Shown: in pieces, positions 18,619-26,505 of the stretch
Numbering within the stretch: position 1 is the first letter of the stretch
Layout of the letters: each line of letters begins with the position of its first letter
DNA from: Burkholderia oklahomensis C6786
GTDB taxonomy: Bacteria; Pseudomonadota; Gammaproteobacteria; Burkholderiales; Burkholderiaceae
Assembly (NCBI RefSeq): GCF_000959365.1
Contig: NZ_CP009555.1
Location: forward strand, 2,976,001 to 3,040,000
Direction: 5' to 3'
DNA: 64,000 nt
Translations under genes and position numbers: made by a program
Notes under the pieces: generated by a model
Databases searched by the model: none
The model's input: only the letters and a program-made list of their open reading frames with translations
Told to the model about the DNA's origin: nothing

Positions 18619-20073
18619 TCAGCCGACGGCGCCTTCGAGCGACACCGCGAGCAACGCCTTCGCTTCGAGTGCGAATTCCATCGGCAGCGCTTCGAGCACG
18701 GCCTGGCAGAAGCCGCCGACGATGAGCGCCGTCGCTTCCTGCGGATCGATGCCGCGCTGCCGGCAATAGAAGAGGCGGTCTTCGGAGATGCGGGTCGTCG
18801 TCGCCTCGTGTTCGACGACGGCGTCGCGGCGTGCGCTCTCGACGTACGGGAACGTGTGCGCGCCGCACTGCGGGCCGATCAGCAGCGAGTCGCACTGCGT
18901 GTGGTTGCGCGCGCCCGCGGCGCCGCGCGCGACGCGCACGAGGCCGCGATAGCTGTTCTGAGCGCGGCCGGCGCTGATTCCCTTCGACACGATCCGGCTG
19001 CGCGTATTGCGGCCGAGATGGATCATCTTCGTGCCGGTATCGGCCTGCTGGCAGTGGTTCGACACGGCGATCGAATGGAATTCGCCGCTCGATTCGTCGC
19101 CGCGCAGCACGACGCTCGGATACTTCCACGTGATCGCGGATCCCGTTTCGATCTGCGTCCACGCGATGCGCGAGCGCGCGCCCGCGCAGAGTCCGCGCTT
19201 CGTCACGAAGTTGTAGATGCCGCCGACGCCGCGCGCGTCGCCCGGATACCAGTTCTGCACGGTCGAATACTTGATGTGCGCGTCGTCGTGCGCGACGAGC
19301 TCGACGACGGCCGCATGCAGCTGATGCTCGTCGCGCTGCGGCGCGGTGCAGCCTTCGAGATAGCTGACGTGGCTGCCGGGCTCGGCGATGATCAGCGTCC
19401 GTTCGAACTGGCCGGTGTTCTGCGCGTTGATCCGGAAGTACGACGACAGCTCCATCGGACAGCGCACGCCCTCCGGCACGTAGACGAACGAGCCGTCGGA
19501 GAACACGGCGGAGTTCAGCGCCGCGTAGAAATTGTCGGTGGGCGGCACGACGGTGCCGAGATAGCGCTCGATCAGCTCGGGATGGTGTTCGACCGCGTGC
19601 GAGAACGAGCAGAAGATCACGCCCGCTTCGGCGAGCTGCTCGCGAAACGTCGTGCCGACCGACACCGAGTCGAACACCGCGTCGACCGCGACGCCGGCGA
19701 GCCGCGCACGCTCGTGCAGCGGCACGTTGAGCTTCTCGTAGGTTTCGAGCAGCTTCGGGTCGACGTCGTCGAGACGCTTCGGCCGGTCCTTCAGCGATTT
19801 CGGCGCCGAATAGTACGACTGCGCCTGGAAGTCGATCGGCGCGATGCGCAGCTTGCCCCAATCGGGCGGCGACATCGTCAGCCAGTGCTCGAACGCGGCG
19901 AGCCGCCACTTCAGCAGGAATTCCGGTTCGCGCTTGCGGCGCGAAATCTCGCGGACGACGTTCTCGTCGAGACCGGGCGGCAGCGAGTCGGATTCGATGT
20001 CGGTCACGAATCCGTGCCGATACGATTGTTCGAGCGCTCGTGCGAGCGGCGTGGCTTGGTCGACGTTGAGCAT
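18619..20073 (-). CDS. sufB: Fe-S assembly scaffold subunit SufB
   Basis: Main scaffold subunit of SufBCD, 484 residues. Typical stretches are [42 protein letters not shown] and [16 protein letters not shown]. First gene of a compact sufB-C-D-S-U-T operon. No IscR or SufR gene is adjacent. A weak NsrR-type dyad at 20160-20182 suggests NO-linked control. Confidence 0.97.
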   Translation of the reverse strand: MLNVDQATPLARALEQSYRHGFVTDIESDSLPPGLDENVVREISRRKREPEFLLKWRLAAFEHWLTMSPPDWGKLRIAPIDFQAQSYYSAPKSLKDRPKRLDDVDPKLLETYEKLNVPLHERARLAGVAVDAVFDSVSVGTTFREQLAEAGVIFCSFSHAVEHHPELIERYLGTVVPPTDNFYAALNSAVFSDGSFVYVPEGVRCPMELSSYFRINAQNTGQFERTLIIAEPGSHVSYLEGCTAPQRDEHQLHAAVVELVAHDDAHIKYSTVQNWYPGDARGVGGIYNFVTKRGLCAGARSRIAWTQIETGSAITWKYPSVVLRGDESSGEFHSIAVSNHCQQADTGTKMIHLGRNTRSRIVSKGISAGRAQNSYRGLVRVARGAAGARNHTQCDSLLIGPQCGAHTFPYVESARRDAVVEHEATTTRISEDRLFYCRQRGIDPQEATALIVGGFCQAVLEALPMEFALEAKALLAVSLEGAVG

Positions 20074-20524
20074 GGGCGAATCCGTGTAGAGCAGGGCGGT
20101 CGCGATGATGCGGTTCGGAACGGAACGCGGGGCGCGACTCGATTCGATCTGGAATCTAATTGCTGTATATGTTATGCATCTATTTGGCGAGCCGCAAGCG
20201 ATCGAGCGGAGACCCTGCTTCGAGTCGTGTCTTTACGATCTGAATGCGAGATGCGATGCGGGGCCGGATTGCACGCGCGATGAGCCGTGTCCCGTCAACG
20301 TGCAGTCACGCAGCACGGCGAGATACGCGCGGGATACCTGTTCGCGCGACCCGGTTTTTCGCAGGGCGTCGGGGTCGAGTTGGGCCGGATCGGAAAACGT
20401 TCGGAGTCCGTTTCGATTGGAGCGCGTGCCTCTCGTCGTTCGATCGATGCGCGGCATTCGACGCCCGCGCTGTTGCGGCGGAACCGCGCGGATGTCACGA
20501 GCCGGGCCGCGACGAATCGACGGT
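20074..20524. other. Intergenic region between nnrS-1 end and sufB start
   Basis: About 450 bp without a supported gene. It contains the sufB promoter region and a weak NsrR-like dyad (see 20160). The 3' end of nnrS-1 lies at its right edge. Confidence 0.4.
20160..20182. promoter_or_regulatory. Candidate weak NsrR operator upstream of sufB
   Basis: In an AT-rich patch 87-109 bp before sufB. The right half TTATGCATCTA matches the NsrR half-site at about 8 of 11 positions; the left half TTGCTGTATAT at about 6 of 11. It is the weakest of the five dyads in this window. Confidence 0.4.
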
Positions 20525-21721
20525 TCAACCCGCCTTGCCGTCGATGCGCGACGAAGTCAGGTAGCCGGTGTAGCGCAGCCCGTACGCGGCGAACGCCGCC
20601 ACCCAGCATGCGCCTGCCAGATCCACCCAGACGCTCGTCGCGCCGGGCGCGAGCCACGGCCCGAACACGCGCACGAGCGCGGCCGCGATCAGCAGCCAGT
20701 AGCACACGATCTCGGCCGGCCCGGCGCGCAGCGGCCGGCCCGTATGCCCGAGCGCGGTGCGCGTGATCATCGCGACGATCGCGCAGCCGATCACGCCGAC
20801 CGTCAGCGCATGAATCGCGAGCGAGTGCGGCACGACATCGAGTGCGGCAAGCGCGAGCATCGCGAAGCCGGCCGGCACCCACGCATACGCGACATGCAGG
20901 ATCCACAGGATCGGCCGCGCGCCGACGCGCCACGGGCGCCAGCCGACGACGCGCATCGCGTGCAGCGCGGCCGCCGCGAACGCGATCGCGGCGACGAGCG
21001 CGGCGGGCAGGTCAGTCGCGTCCGCGCAGAGCGCGACCACGGTGACGGGCGCGGCCAACGTCTCGACGAACTTCCAGCGCTTCACCGTGAAGCCGGGAAT
21101 CGCGTTCATCGTGAACATCGGGACGACGCGCCCCGCGATCACGACGACGAACAGCATGATGAAGCCGACGGCCGCATACGCGGCCTGCAGCGCGAGATCG
21201 AAGCGTCCATGCGCGGCCCACCAGTGAAAGAACATGTTCAGCACGCCGAACAGGAAGAGCGCGACGGTCAGGAACACGTTGCGATGGTTGCGCGCGGCGA
21301 GCAGCACGCGCAACAGGATGACTGCGGTGATCGGCAGGAATGCGGAGTCGACGACGGCGGCGAGCAGTTCGGGACCCGCCCAGACGAGAAGGCGTCCGGC
21401 CGCCCACAGCAGCCACAGCGCGGCGAGCTGCGCGCCATGCGGCGTATCGCGCGACGTCCACGCGCGGATTGCCGTGAGCAGAAAGCCGACGATGATCGCG
21501 GTCGAGAAGCCGAACACCATTTCGTGCACATGCCACACGAGGCCGCTCATGCCGGGCGACCGGCCGGCGACCGGATAGCCGTGCAGCGATGCGAGCCAGA
21601 GCGCGATCGAGACGACCCCGAAATACGCGCCGCCGAGATAGAACGGCCGGAACCCGAGCCGCAGCACCGGCAGGCCGGTGGGTTGTCGAGTCGGTTGATG
21701 GGTCGCGAGGGGGATCTTCAC
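20525..21721 (-). CDS. nnrS: NnrS family haem-copper membrane protein (copy 1)
   Basis: Polytopic membrane protein of about 12 helices, 398 residues from a GTG at 21721 (MKIPLATHQPTRQP), chosen because GGAG lies 7 bp upstream. The ATG at 21745 lies inside the NsrR-type dyad and is a less likely start. NnrS motifs are visible: LRLGFRPFYLGGAYFG, GLVWHVHEMVFGFSTAIIVGFLLTAIRAWTS, and HALTVGVIGCAIVAMITRTALGHTGRPL. NnrS proteins bind haem and copper and protect cells from NO and dinitrosyl-iron-complex stress. It lies upstream of sufB on the same strand with its own operator. Confidence 0.92.
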   Translation of the reverse strand: MKIPLATHQPTRQPTGLPVLRLGFRPFYLGGAYFGVVSIALWLASLHGYPVAGRSPGMSGLVWHVHEMVFGFSTAIIVGFLLTAIRAWTSRDTPHGAQLAALWLLWAAGRLLVWAGPELLAAVVDSAFLPITAVILLRVLLAARNHRNVFLTVALFLFGVLNMFFHWWAAHGRFDLALQAAYAAVGFIMLFVVVIAGRVVPMFTMNAIPGFTVKRWKFVETLAAPVTVVALCADATDLPAALVAAIAFAAAALHAMRVVGWRPWRVGARPILWILHVAYAWVPAGFAMLALAALDVVPHSLAIHALTVGVIGCAIVAMITRTALGHTGRPLRAGPAEIVCYWLLIAAALVRVFGPWLAPGATSVWVDLAGACWVAAFAAYGLRYTGYLTSSRIDGKAG

Positions 21722-21736
21722 GTTGGCGCTCCATTT

Positions 21737-21759
21737 AAGATGCATTTATGATGTATCTT
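21737..21759. promoter_or_regulatory. Strong NsrR operator upstream of nnrS-1
   Basis: Dyad with arms AAGATGCAT and ATGTATCTT around TTATG; the arms pair at 8 of 9 positions with one transition. It matches the known NsrR pattern almost base for base. It ends 16 bp before the nnrS-1 GTG, placed to block transcription. Confidence 0.88.
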
Positions 21760-22181
21760 AATGTGCGAATCGATGCAGGTCCAACGTTTGTGCGCGGCGA
21801 CGGGTCGCGATGTCGCGGTCGTCGCGAGCGATGCGGGCAGCCGAACACGGCTGGATTTGAACTGCGCGACCCCGGCCGTGCGCGACGCGTCAGTGGCGCT
21901 CCGGCGTTCTTCTGCGCCGCATGTTGCCGGCATCCGACATCGAACGCCGTTTTTGATCTGCATCAAACGATGATCAGGAAAACCGAGCATTAGCGCATTC
22001 GCGACGTAGCGACGCATGGCGCGGCCGGCGTCGCGCCGGATGCGCGCAAATGACGCGGCGTGCACAAAGTTTCGAAGCATGTGCGCGCCGCCGACGTGCT
22101 TCGCGCCGCCGACAACGATAGTTGGCGCGCGCCGCGCAATTTGTACGATGCGGAGAAAATTTCGATGTCGATGTCCGATGA
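21760..22181. other. Divergent control region nnrS-1 / chemoreceptor
   Basis: About 420 bp with no convincing gene. Short Arg-rich frames cross it without ribosome-binding sites. It holds the perfect FNR/DNR box at 21953, and the flanking NsrR and second FNR-type sites bound it. Confidence 0.5.
21953..21966. promoter_or_regulatory. Perfect FNR/DNR box
   Basis: TTGAT-CTGC-ATCAA, a full match to the FNR/ANR/DNR consensus. It lies 232 bp upstream of the nnrS-1 start and 303 bp upstream of the chemoreceptor start, so which gene it serves is open. nnrS-1 is my first guess because the chemoreceptor has its own box. Confidence 0.8.
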
Positions 22182-22221
22182 TTGATTTTATTCAAGTCTC
22201 GGGCCGATCGATCCGTATACA
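22182..22221 (+). promoter_or_regulatory. FNR/DNR-dependent promoter of chemoreceptor gene
   Basis: A box TTGAT-TTTA-TTCAA at 22182-22195 matches the consensus at 9 of 10 positions. A TATACA -10 element lies at 22216-22221. The box centre (22188.5) is then about 41 bp from a start near 22229, the class II activator spacing. Confidence 0.72.
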
Positions 22222-22268
22222 GCACTGAGACCGAAACGGTCGTCTCATCACATCGAAAAGGGGCAGGA

Positions 22269-24203
22269 ATGAGCAAGCAACTATTTGGACCTGGAATGCG
22301 CGTGATGGCGCACTTGAAATTGCCCAGGAAGCTCGCGATTCTCGCCGTGCTGTTCCTGGTGCCGCTCGTCGCGGCGCTCTATGCGACGCTCGCCACCGCG
22401 CTTCACGCGTATGCGACGACGCAGAGCGAACGCGACGGCATCTCGATCCTCGAAACGACGCAGGATCTGCTGAAAGCGGTGCAGGTGCGGCGCGGCGCGG
22501 GTGCGTCGGTGCTCGCGGGCAACGACGCGATGCGAGCGAAGTTCGATGCAGCGAACGCAACCGCGGATCGCTTCGTGTCGACCTTGAAGCAGCAGGTGCG
22601 CGACACCGGCAGATTCGACGTCGTCGCGCCGGTCGACGCGCTCGCGAGCCAATATGCGAACGCGGCGACGGGCGGACTCGGCATGCCCGTCGCCGCGCTG
22701 TTCAATTCGCATACCGAAGTCATTCACTCGATCTTCCTGTTCGAGAAGGACCTCGCGGTCGCGTCGCAGCTCGGCGTCGATCCGGATGCATCGAACTATC
22801 ACCTGATCGACTCGGTGCTGTTCGTGCTGCCGGGCACCGCCGAGACTGTCGGCGTGCTGCGCGGCAAGGGTTCGGCCGCGTTGAGCGGCGGCTCGTTCGG
22901 CGACGCCGACAAGCGTGAACTCGCGGTGCGCGCGGCCGGCCTCGCCGAGCAGATGAACGTGATCCGCCATCATCTCGAGCGGGTGAAAGCGGGGCTCGGC
23001 GGCAGCGGCGGCGCGCAGGCGCCGGACGGCGCCGATCTCGGCGCGGTCGCGGCATTTCAGCGCACCGTGGCGTCGCTCGCGAGCGGCGACGTGTCGATCG
23101 ATGCGAAAACCTACTTCCAGCAAGGCACCGACGCGATCGACGCGCTATACCGCACGCACGGTGCGCTCGCGCAGCAATTGCGCGAGCGGCTCGCCGAGCG
23201 CGCGCACGCGGAGCAGACGAAGGTGGTCGCCGTCATGGCGTTGAGCGTCGCGCTCGTCGCGTGCGCGCTGTATCTCTTCGTCGCGTTCGCGATGTCGACG
23301 CACGACGACGTCGCGCAATTGTCCGGCTGCATGCGCGCGGTCGGCGACGGCGATCTGCGCGCGCGCCTCGAGGTGCGCGGGAGCGACGAGTTCGCGTTCA
23401 TCAAGGACGGCTTCAACGCGTTGCTCGACGTCTGGGCGCAGACGCTGACCGAGACGCGGCGCGTCGCGGATTCCGTGATGGTCGGCAGCCAGCAGATCGC
23501 GGCCGGCAATCTCGATCTGTCGGGCCGCACCGAGACGCAAGCGGCATCGCTCGAGGAGACGGCCGCGAGCATGGAGGAGCTGACGTCGACGGTGCGCCAC
23601 AACGCGTCGAACGCGTCGCATGCGAGCTCGCTGAGCGCCGAGGCGTCCGAGCGCGCGGCGGACACCAGCCGGATCGTGGGCCATGCGGTGTCGCTGATGA
23701 CGAAGATTCACGACAGCTCGAACAAGATGGCGGAGATCGTGTCGGTGATCGAGGGCATCGCGTTCCAGACCAACATCCTCGCGCTGAACGCGGCCGTCGA
23801 GGCGGCGCGCGCGGGCGAGCAGGGCAAGGGCTTCGCGGTCGTCGCGGGCGAGGTGCGCGCGCTCGCGCATCGCAGCGCAACCGCAGCGAAGGACGTGAAG
23901 GCGCTGATCCACGAGTCGATCAGGCACGTGACCGACGGCGCGTCGCTGTTCAAGCGCGCGGACGATGCGATCCGCAGCGTGAACGCGTCGATCCGCAGCG
24001 TCGACACCGTGGTCAGCGAAATCGCGAAGGCGTCCGAGCAGCAGAGCGACGGGATCGAGCAGGTCAATGCGGCGATCACGCAGATGGACGAAGTGACGCA
24101 GCGCAACGCGGCGCTCGTCGAGGAATCGGCGGCCGCGAGCGCGTCGCTGCGCGAACAGGCCGAGCACATGGGCCAACTCGTCGGGCGCTTCGTGCTCGCG
24201 TAG
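22269..24203 (+). CDS. Methyl-accepting chemotaxis protein
   Basis: A 644-residue chemoreceptor. Topology: short cytoplasmic N-terminus, first helix LAILAVLFLVPLVAALYATLATA, periplasmic domain (about 35-315), second helix VVAVMALSVALVACALYLFVAFA, HAMP (RAVGDGDLRARLEVRGSDEF), then the signalling hairpin with the tip GIAFQTNILALNAAVEAARAGEQG. The periplasmic part has a RRGAGASVLAGN stretch faintly like NIT-type (nitrate/nitrite) sensor domains; this is only a guess. No C-terminal CheR-docking pentapeptide is seen. The start at 22269 follows AAAGGGGCAGG. An FNR/DNR-type promoter and NO genes nearby suggest a taxis role in low oxygen or with N-oxides. Confidence 0.94.
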   Translation: MSKQLFGPGMRVMAHLKLPRKLAILAVLFLVPLVAALYATLATALHAYATTQSERDGISILETTQDLLKAVQVRRGAGASVLAGNDAMRAKFDAANATADRFVSTLKQQVRDTGRFDVVAPVDALASQYANAATGGLGMPVAALFNSHTEVIHSIFLFEKDLAVASQLGVDPDASNYHLIDSVLFVLPGTAETVGVLRGKGSAALSGGSFGDADKRELAVRAAGLAEQMNVIRHHLERVKAGLGGSGGAQAPDGADLGAVAAFQRTVASLASGDVSIDAKTYFQQGTDAIDALYRTHGALAQQLRERLAERAHAEQTKVVAVMALSVALVACALYLFVAFAMSTHDDVAQLSGCMRAVGDGDLRARLEVRGSDEFAFIKDGFNALLDVWAQTLTETRRVADSVMVGSQQIAAGNLDLSGRTETQAASLEETAASMEELTSTVRHNASNASHASSLSAEASERAADTSRIVGHAVSLMTKIHDSSNKMAEIVSVIEGIAFQTNILALNAAVEAARAGEQGKGFAVVAGEVRALAHRSATAAKDVKALIHESIRHVTDGASLFKRADDAIRSVNASIRSVDTVVSEIAKASEQQSDGIEQVNAAITQMDEVTQRNAALVEESAAASASLREQAEHMGQLVGRFVLA

Positions 24204-24227
24204 CGGACGGACAGCCTTTCAGCGTAC

Positions 24228-24256
24228 ACGCGCGCCGCACCGCAAGCGGCGCGCGT
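24228..24256. terminator. Strong hairpin after chemoreceptor gene
   Basis: Perfect 11-bp arms ACGCGCGCCGC (24228-24238) and GCGGCGCGCGT (24246-24256) with a 7-base loop, 24 bp after the chemoreceptor stop. There is no clear U-tract. It probably ends or slows transcription before the hemN promoter. Confidence 0.5.
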
Positions 24257-24269
24257 GCAACGTCGGAGG

Positions 24270-24309
24270 TTGATATGCGTCAAGTCCGTCCGTGCCGCTC
24301 GCCCGACAA
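24270..24309 (+). promoter_or_regulatory. FNR/DNR-dependent promoter of hemN-dnr
   Basis: TTGAT-ATGC-GTCAA at 24270-24283 matches the FNR/DNR box at 9 of 10 positions. GACAAT at 24304-24309 can serve as -10. The box centre (24276.5) sits about 41 bp upstream of a start near 24317, the class II arrangement. Confidence 0.8.
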
Positions 24310-24351
24310 TGGAACGCCGGCGTTTCGCGCGGCATGCCAGGGTACAAGCAG

Positions 24352-25803
24352 ATGGACATCACGACGCATTCGAACGACGGCACGGATACGACCGCGCCCC
24401 TTCCCCATCACGACGTGTCCGCGTTCGCGGACGTTCAGATTTCCGAAGCGCTGATTCGGCGCTTCGATCGCCAAGGGCCGCGCTACACGTCGTATCCGAC
24501 GGCCGACCGGTTTTCCGACACATTCGACGAGAACGCGTATCGCGAGCATCTGGCGCGCCGCGCGGCGGCCGAGCGCAATCCGCCGTTGTCGGTCTATCTG
24601 CACCTGCCGTTCTGCGAGTCGCTCTGCTATTTCTGCGCGTGCAACAAGATCATCACGCAGGACCATGGCCGGACGAGCGCTTACGTCGACTACCTGATCC
24701 GCGAAATGGAGCTCGTCGCGCCGCATCTCGGCCGCGACCGCGTGACGACGCAACTGCATCTCGGCGGCGGCACGCCGACGTTCTTCGCGATCGACGAGCT
24801 CGCGCGCCTGATGCGCGCGCTGCGCAGCCACTTCGATTTCGCGCCGCACGCGGAGCTCGGCGTCGAGATCGATCCGCGCACGGTCGACGCGCACACGCTG
24901 CAGGCGCTCGCGGAGCTCGGCTTCAACCGGACGAGCTTCGGCGTTCAGGATTTCGATCCGTCCGTTCAGGAGGCGGTGCATCGCATCCAGCCGCTGCCGA
25001 TGGTCGAGCACGCGCTCGCCGCGAGCCGCGCGTCCGGCTTCGAGTCGATCAACATCGATCTGATCTACGGACTGCCGCGGCAGACGCCCGAGAGCTTCTC
25101 GCGCACGCTCGACGAGGTGATCCGGCTGTCGCCCGATCGCATCGCGGTCTACAACTACGCGCATCTGCCGAGCCGCTTCAAGGCGCAGCGCCTGATCGAC
25201 GAGTCGGCGCTGCCGCTCGCCGAGGATCGGCTGCGCATCTTCATCGAATCGACGCGGCGGCTGCTCGATGCGGGATACGTGTACATCGGGCTCGATCATT
25301 TCGCGAAGCCGACCGACGAGCTGAGCAAGGCGTTGCGCGAACGCAGTCTTCATCGCAATTTCCAGGGCTATACGACGCAGGCCGAATGCGATCTGATCGG
25401 CTTCGGCATCTCGGCGATCGGCAAGGTCGGCGCATCGTACAGCCAGTCGACGCGTTCGCTGAAGACGTACTACCGTCATCTCGACGCCGGGCGCCTGCCG
25501 ATCGAGCGCGGCTTCGCGCTGACGCCCGACGATCTGCTGCGGCGCGAAATCATCATGACGGTGATGTGCAGCACGCCGCTCGATTTCGCCGTGATCGGCC
25601 GCAAGCACGGCATCGACTTCGCACGGCATTTCGCGGCCGAGCTCGCGCAGCTCGAGCCGTATCGCGAAGCGGGCCTGCTGACGATCGACGCAAACCGAAT
25701 CGCCATTACGCCGAAGGGGCGCATGTTCGTGCGTGCGATCGGCATGGTGTTCGACGGCTATCTCGGCCGGCCCGCCTCGGCGTCCTATTCGAAGCTGATC
25801 TAG
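24352..25803 (+). CDS. hemN: Oxygen-independent coproporphyrinogen III dehydrogenase
   Basis: Radical-SAM enzyme that converts coproporphyrinogen III to protoporphyrinogen IX without O2. About 483 residues from ATG 24352 (MDITTHSNDG); ATG 24334 is an alternative. Both are downstream of the inferred transcription start, unlike the GTG at 24292. The cluster motif is CESLCYFCACN (about C88, C92, C95, plus C97 as in E. coli HemN). It also has LHLGGGTPTFF and GYTTQAECDLIGFGISAIG. An FNR/DNR box lies upstream, and the regulator gene follows by 12 bp. Confidence 0.96.
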   Translation: MDITTHSNDGTDTTAPLPHHDVSAFADVQISEALIRRFDRQGPRYTSYPTADRFSDTFDENAYREHLARRAAAERNPPLSVYLHLPFCESLCYFCACNKIITQDHGRTSAYVDYLIREMELVAPHLGRDRVTTQLHLGGGTPTFFAIDELARLMRALRSHFDFAPHAELGVEIDPRTVDAHTLQALAELGFNRTSFGVQDFDPSVQEAVHRIQPLPMVEHALAASRASGFESINIDLIYGLPRQTPESFSRTLDEVIRLSPDRIAVYNYAHLPSRFKAQRLIDESALPLAEDRLRIFIESTRRLLDAGYVYIGLDHFAKPTDELSKALRERSLHRNFQGYTTQAECDLIGFGISAIGKVGASYSQSTRSLKTYYRHLDAGRLPIERGFALTPDDLLRREIIMTVMCSTPLDFAVIGRKHGIDFARHFAAELAQLEPYREAGLLTIDANRIAITPKGRMFVRAIGMVFDGYLGRPASASYSKLI

Positions 25804-25815
25804 TCAGGGGCCGTG

Positions 25816-26505
25816 ATGAAAGAAAGCAAGATTCCCGTGCAGGACTTCCTCGCGCGATTGCCGCTCTTCAGCGCGCTTTCGCGCGGGGAGCTCGACAATC
25901 TCGCGCGCGGCACGATGCGCGTGCAGGCGCCGCGCGGGCAGACGGTGTTCAGCCGCGGCGATCCGTGCGGCGGCTTTCACATGATCGTCTACGGCCAGAT
26001 CAAGCTGAGTTCGTTCTCGCCGCTCGGGATCGAGAAGATCGTGCGTCTGCTCGGGCCGGGCGACAGTTTCGGCGAGGCGGTGATGTTCATGGACAAGCCG
26101 TATGCGGTGACGGCGAAGACGCTCACCGACACGCTGCTGCTGCACGTGACGAAGACCGCCGTGATCGAGGAGCTCGATCACAATCCGGTGTTCGCGCGCA
26201 GGATGCTCGCGAGCCTCAGCATGCGGCTGCATCAGTTGGTCGTCGACGTCGAGACGTATTCGCTGCGCTCGGGAACGCAGCGCGTGATCAGCTATCTGCT
26301 CGAACAGACCGACGCGCCTGCGGAATCCGGCCTGCAGATTCGCCTCGAGACGGGCAAGAAGGCGATCGCGTCGCGGCTGAACCTCACGCCGGAGCATTTC
26401 TCGCGCGTGCTGCGCGATCTGTGCACGCGCGAGCTCGTCGTCGTCAACGGTCGCGACATCTTCATTCCCGACGTGAGCCGGTTACGCTCGGAGATGCAGT
26501 ACTGA
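25816..26505 (+). CDS. dnr: Crp/Fnr-family regulator of DNR type
   Basis: A 229-residue cyclic-nucleotide-fold sensor with a C-terminal HTH (KKAIASRLNLTPEHFSRVLRDL). The recognition helix has the E--SR pattern of proteins that bind TTGAT half-sites. The N-terminal Cys cluster of O2-sensing FNR/ANR is missing (only one Cys near residue 51), so it fits the DNR/NNR group, where haem-bound NO is the signal. The ATG at 25816 sits 5 bp after AGGGG. It is in an operon with hemN. Its gene overlaps the convergent membrane-protein gene by 24 bp at the 3' ends. The NO-sensing role is inferred. Confidence 0.88.
   Translation: MKESKIPVQDFLARLPLFSALSRGELDNLARGTMRVQAPRGQTVFSRGDPCGGFHMIVYGQIKLSSFSPLGIEKIVRLLGPGDSFGEAVMFMDKPYAVTAKTLTDTLLLHVTKTAVIEELDHNPVFARRMLASLSMRLHQLVVDVETYSLRSGTQRVISYLLEQTDAPAESGLQIRLETGKKAIASRLNLTPEHFSRVLRDLCTRELVVVNGRDIFIPDVSRLRSEMQY

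Noticed and set aside
21836..21870. tRNA T-arm-like motif GGATTTGAACTGCGCGACC
   Set aside because: The flanks do not pair into a T-stem, and no acceptor or anticodon arm can be built around it.
22184..22210. Sigma28-type flagellar promoter (GCCGATCG) before the chemoreceptor
   Set aside because: The -10 half looks right but no TAAA lies at the needed distance; the FNR-type promoter fits better.
24275..24454. Small frame with GGAGG before its ATG ahead of hemN
   Set aside because: The ATG lies inside the FNR box and upstream of the inferred transcription start, and the peptide is Arg-rich.
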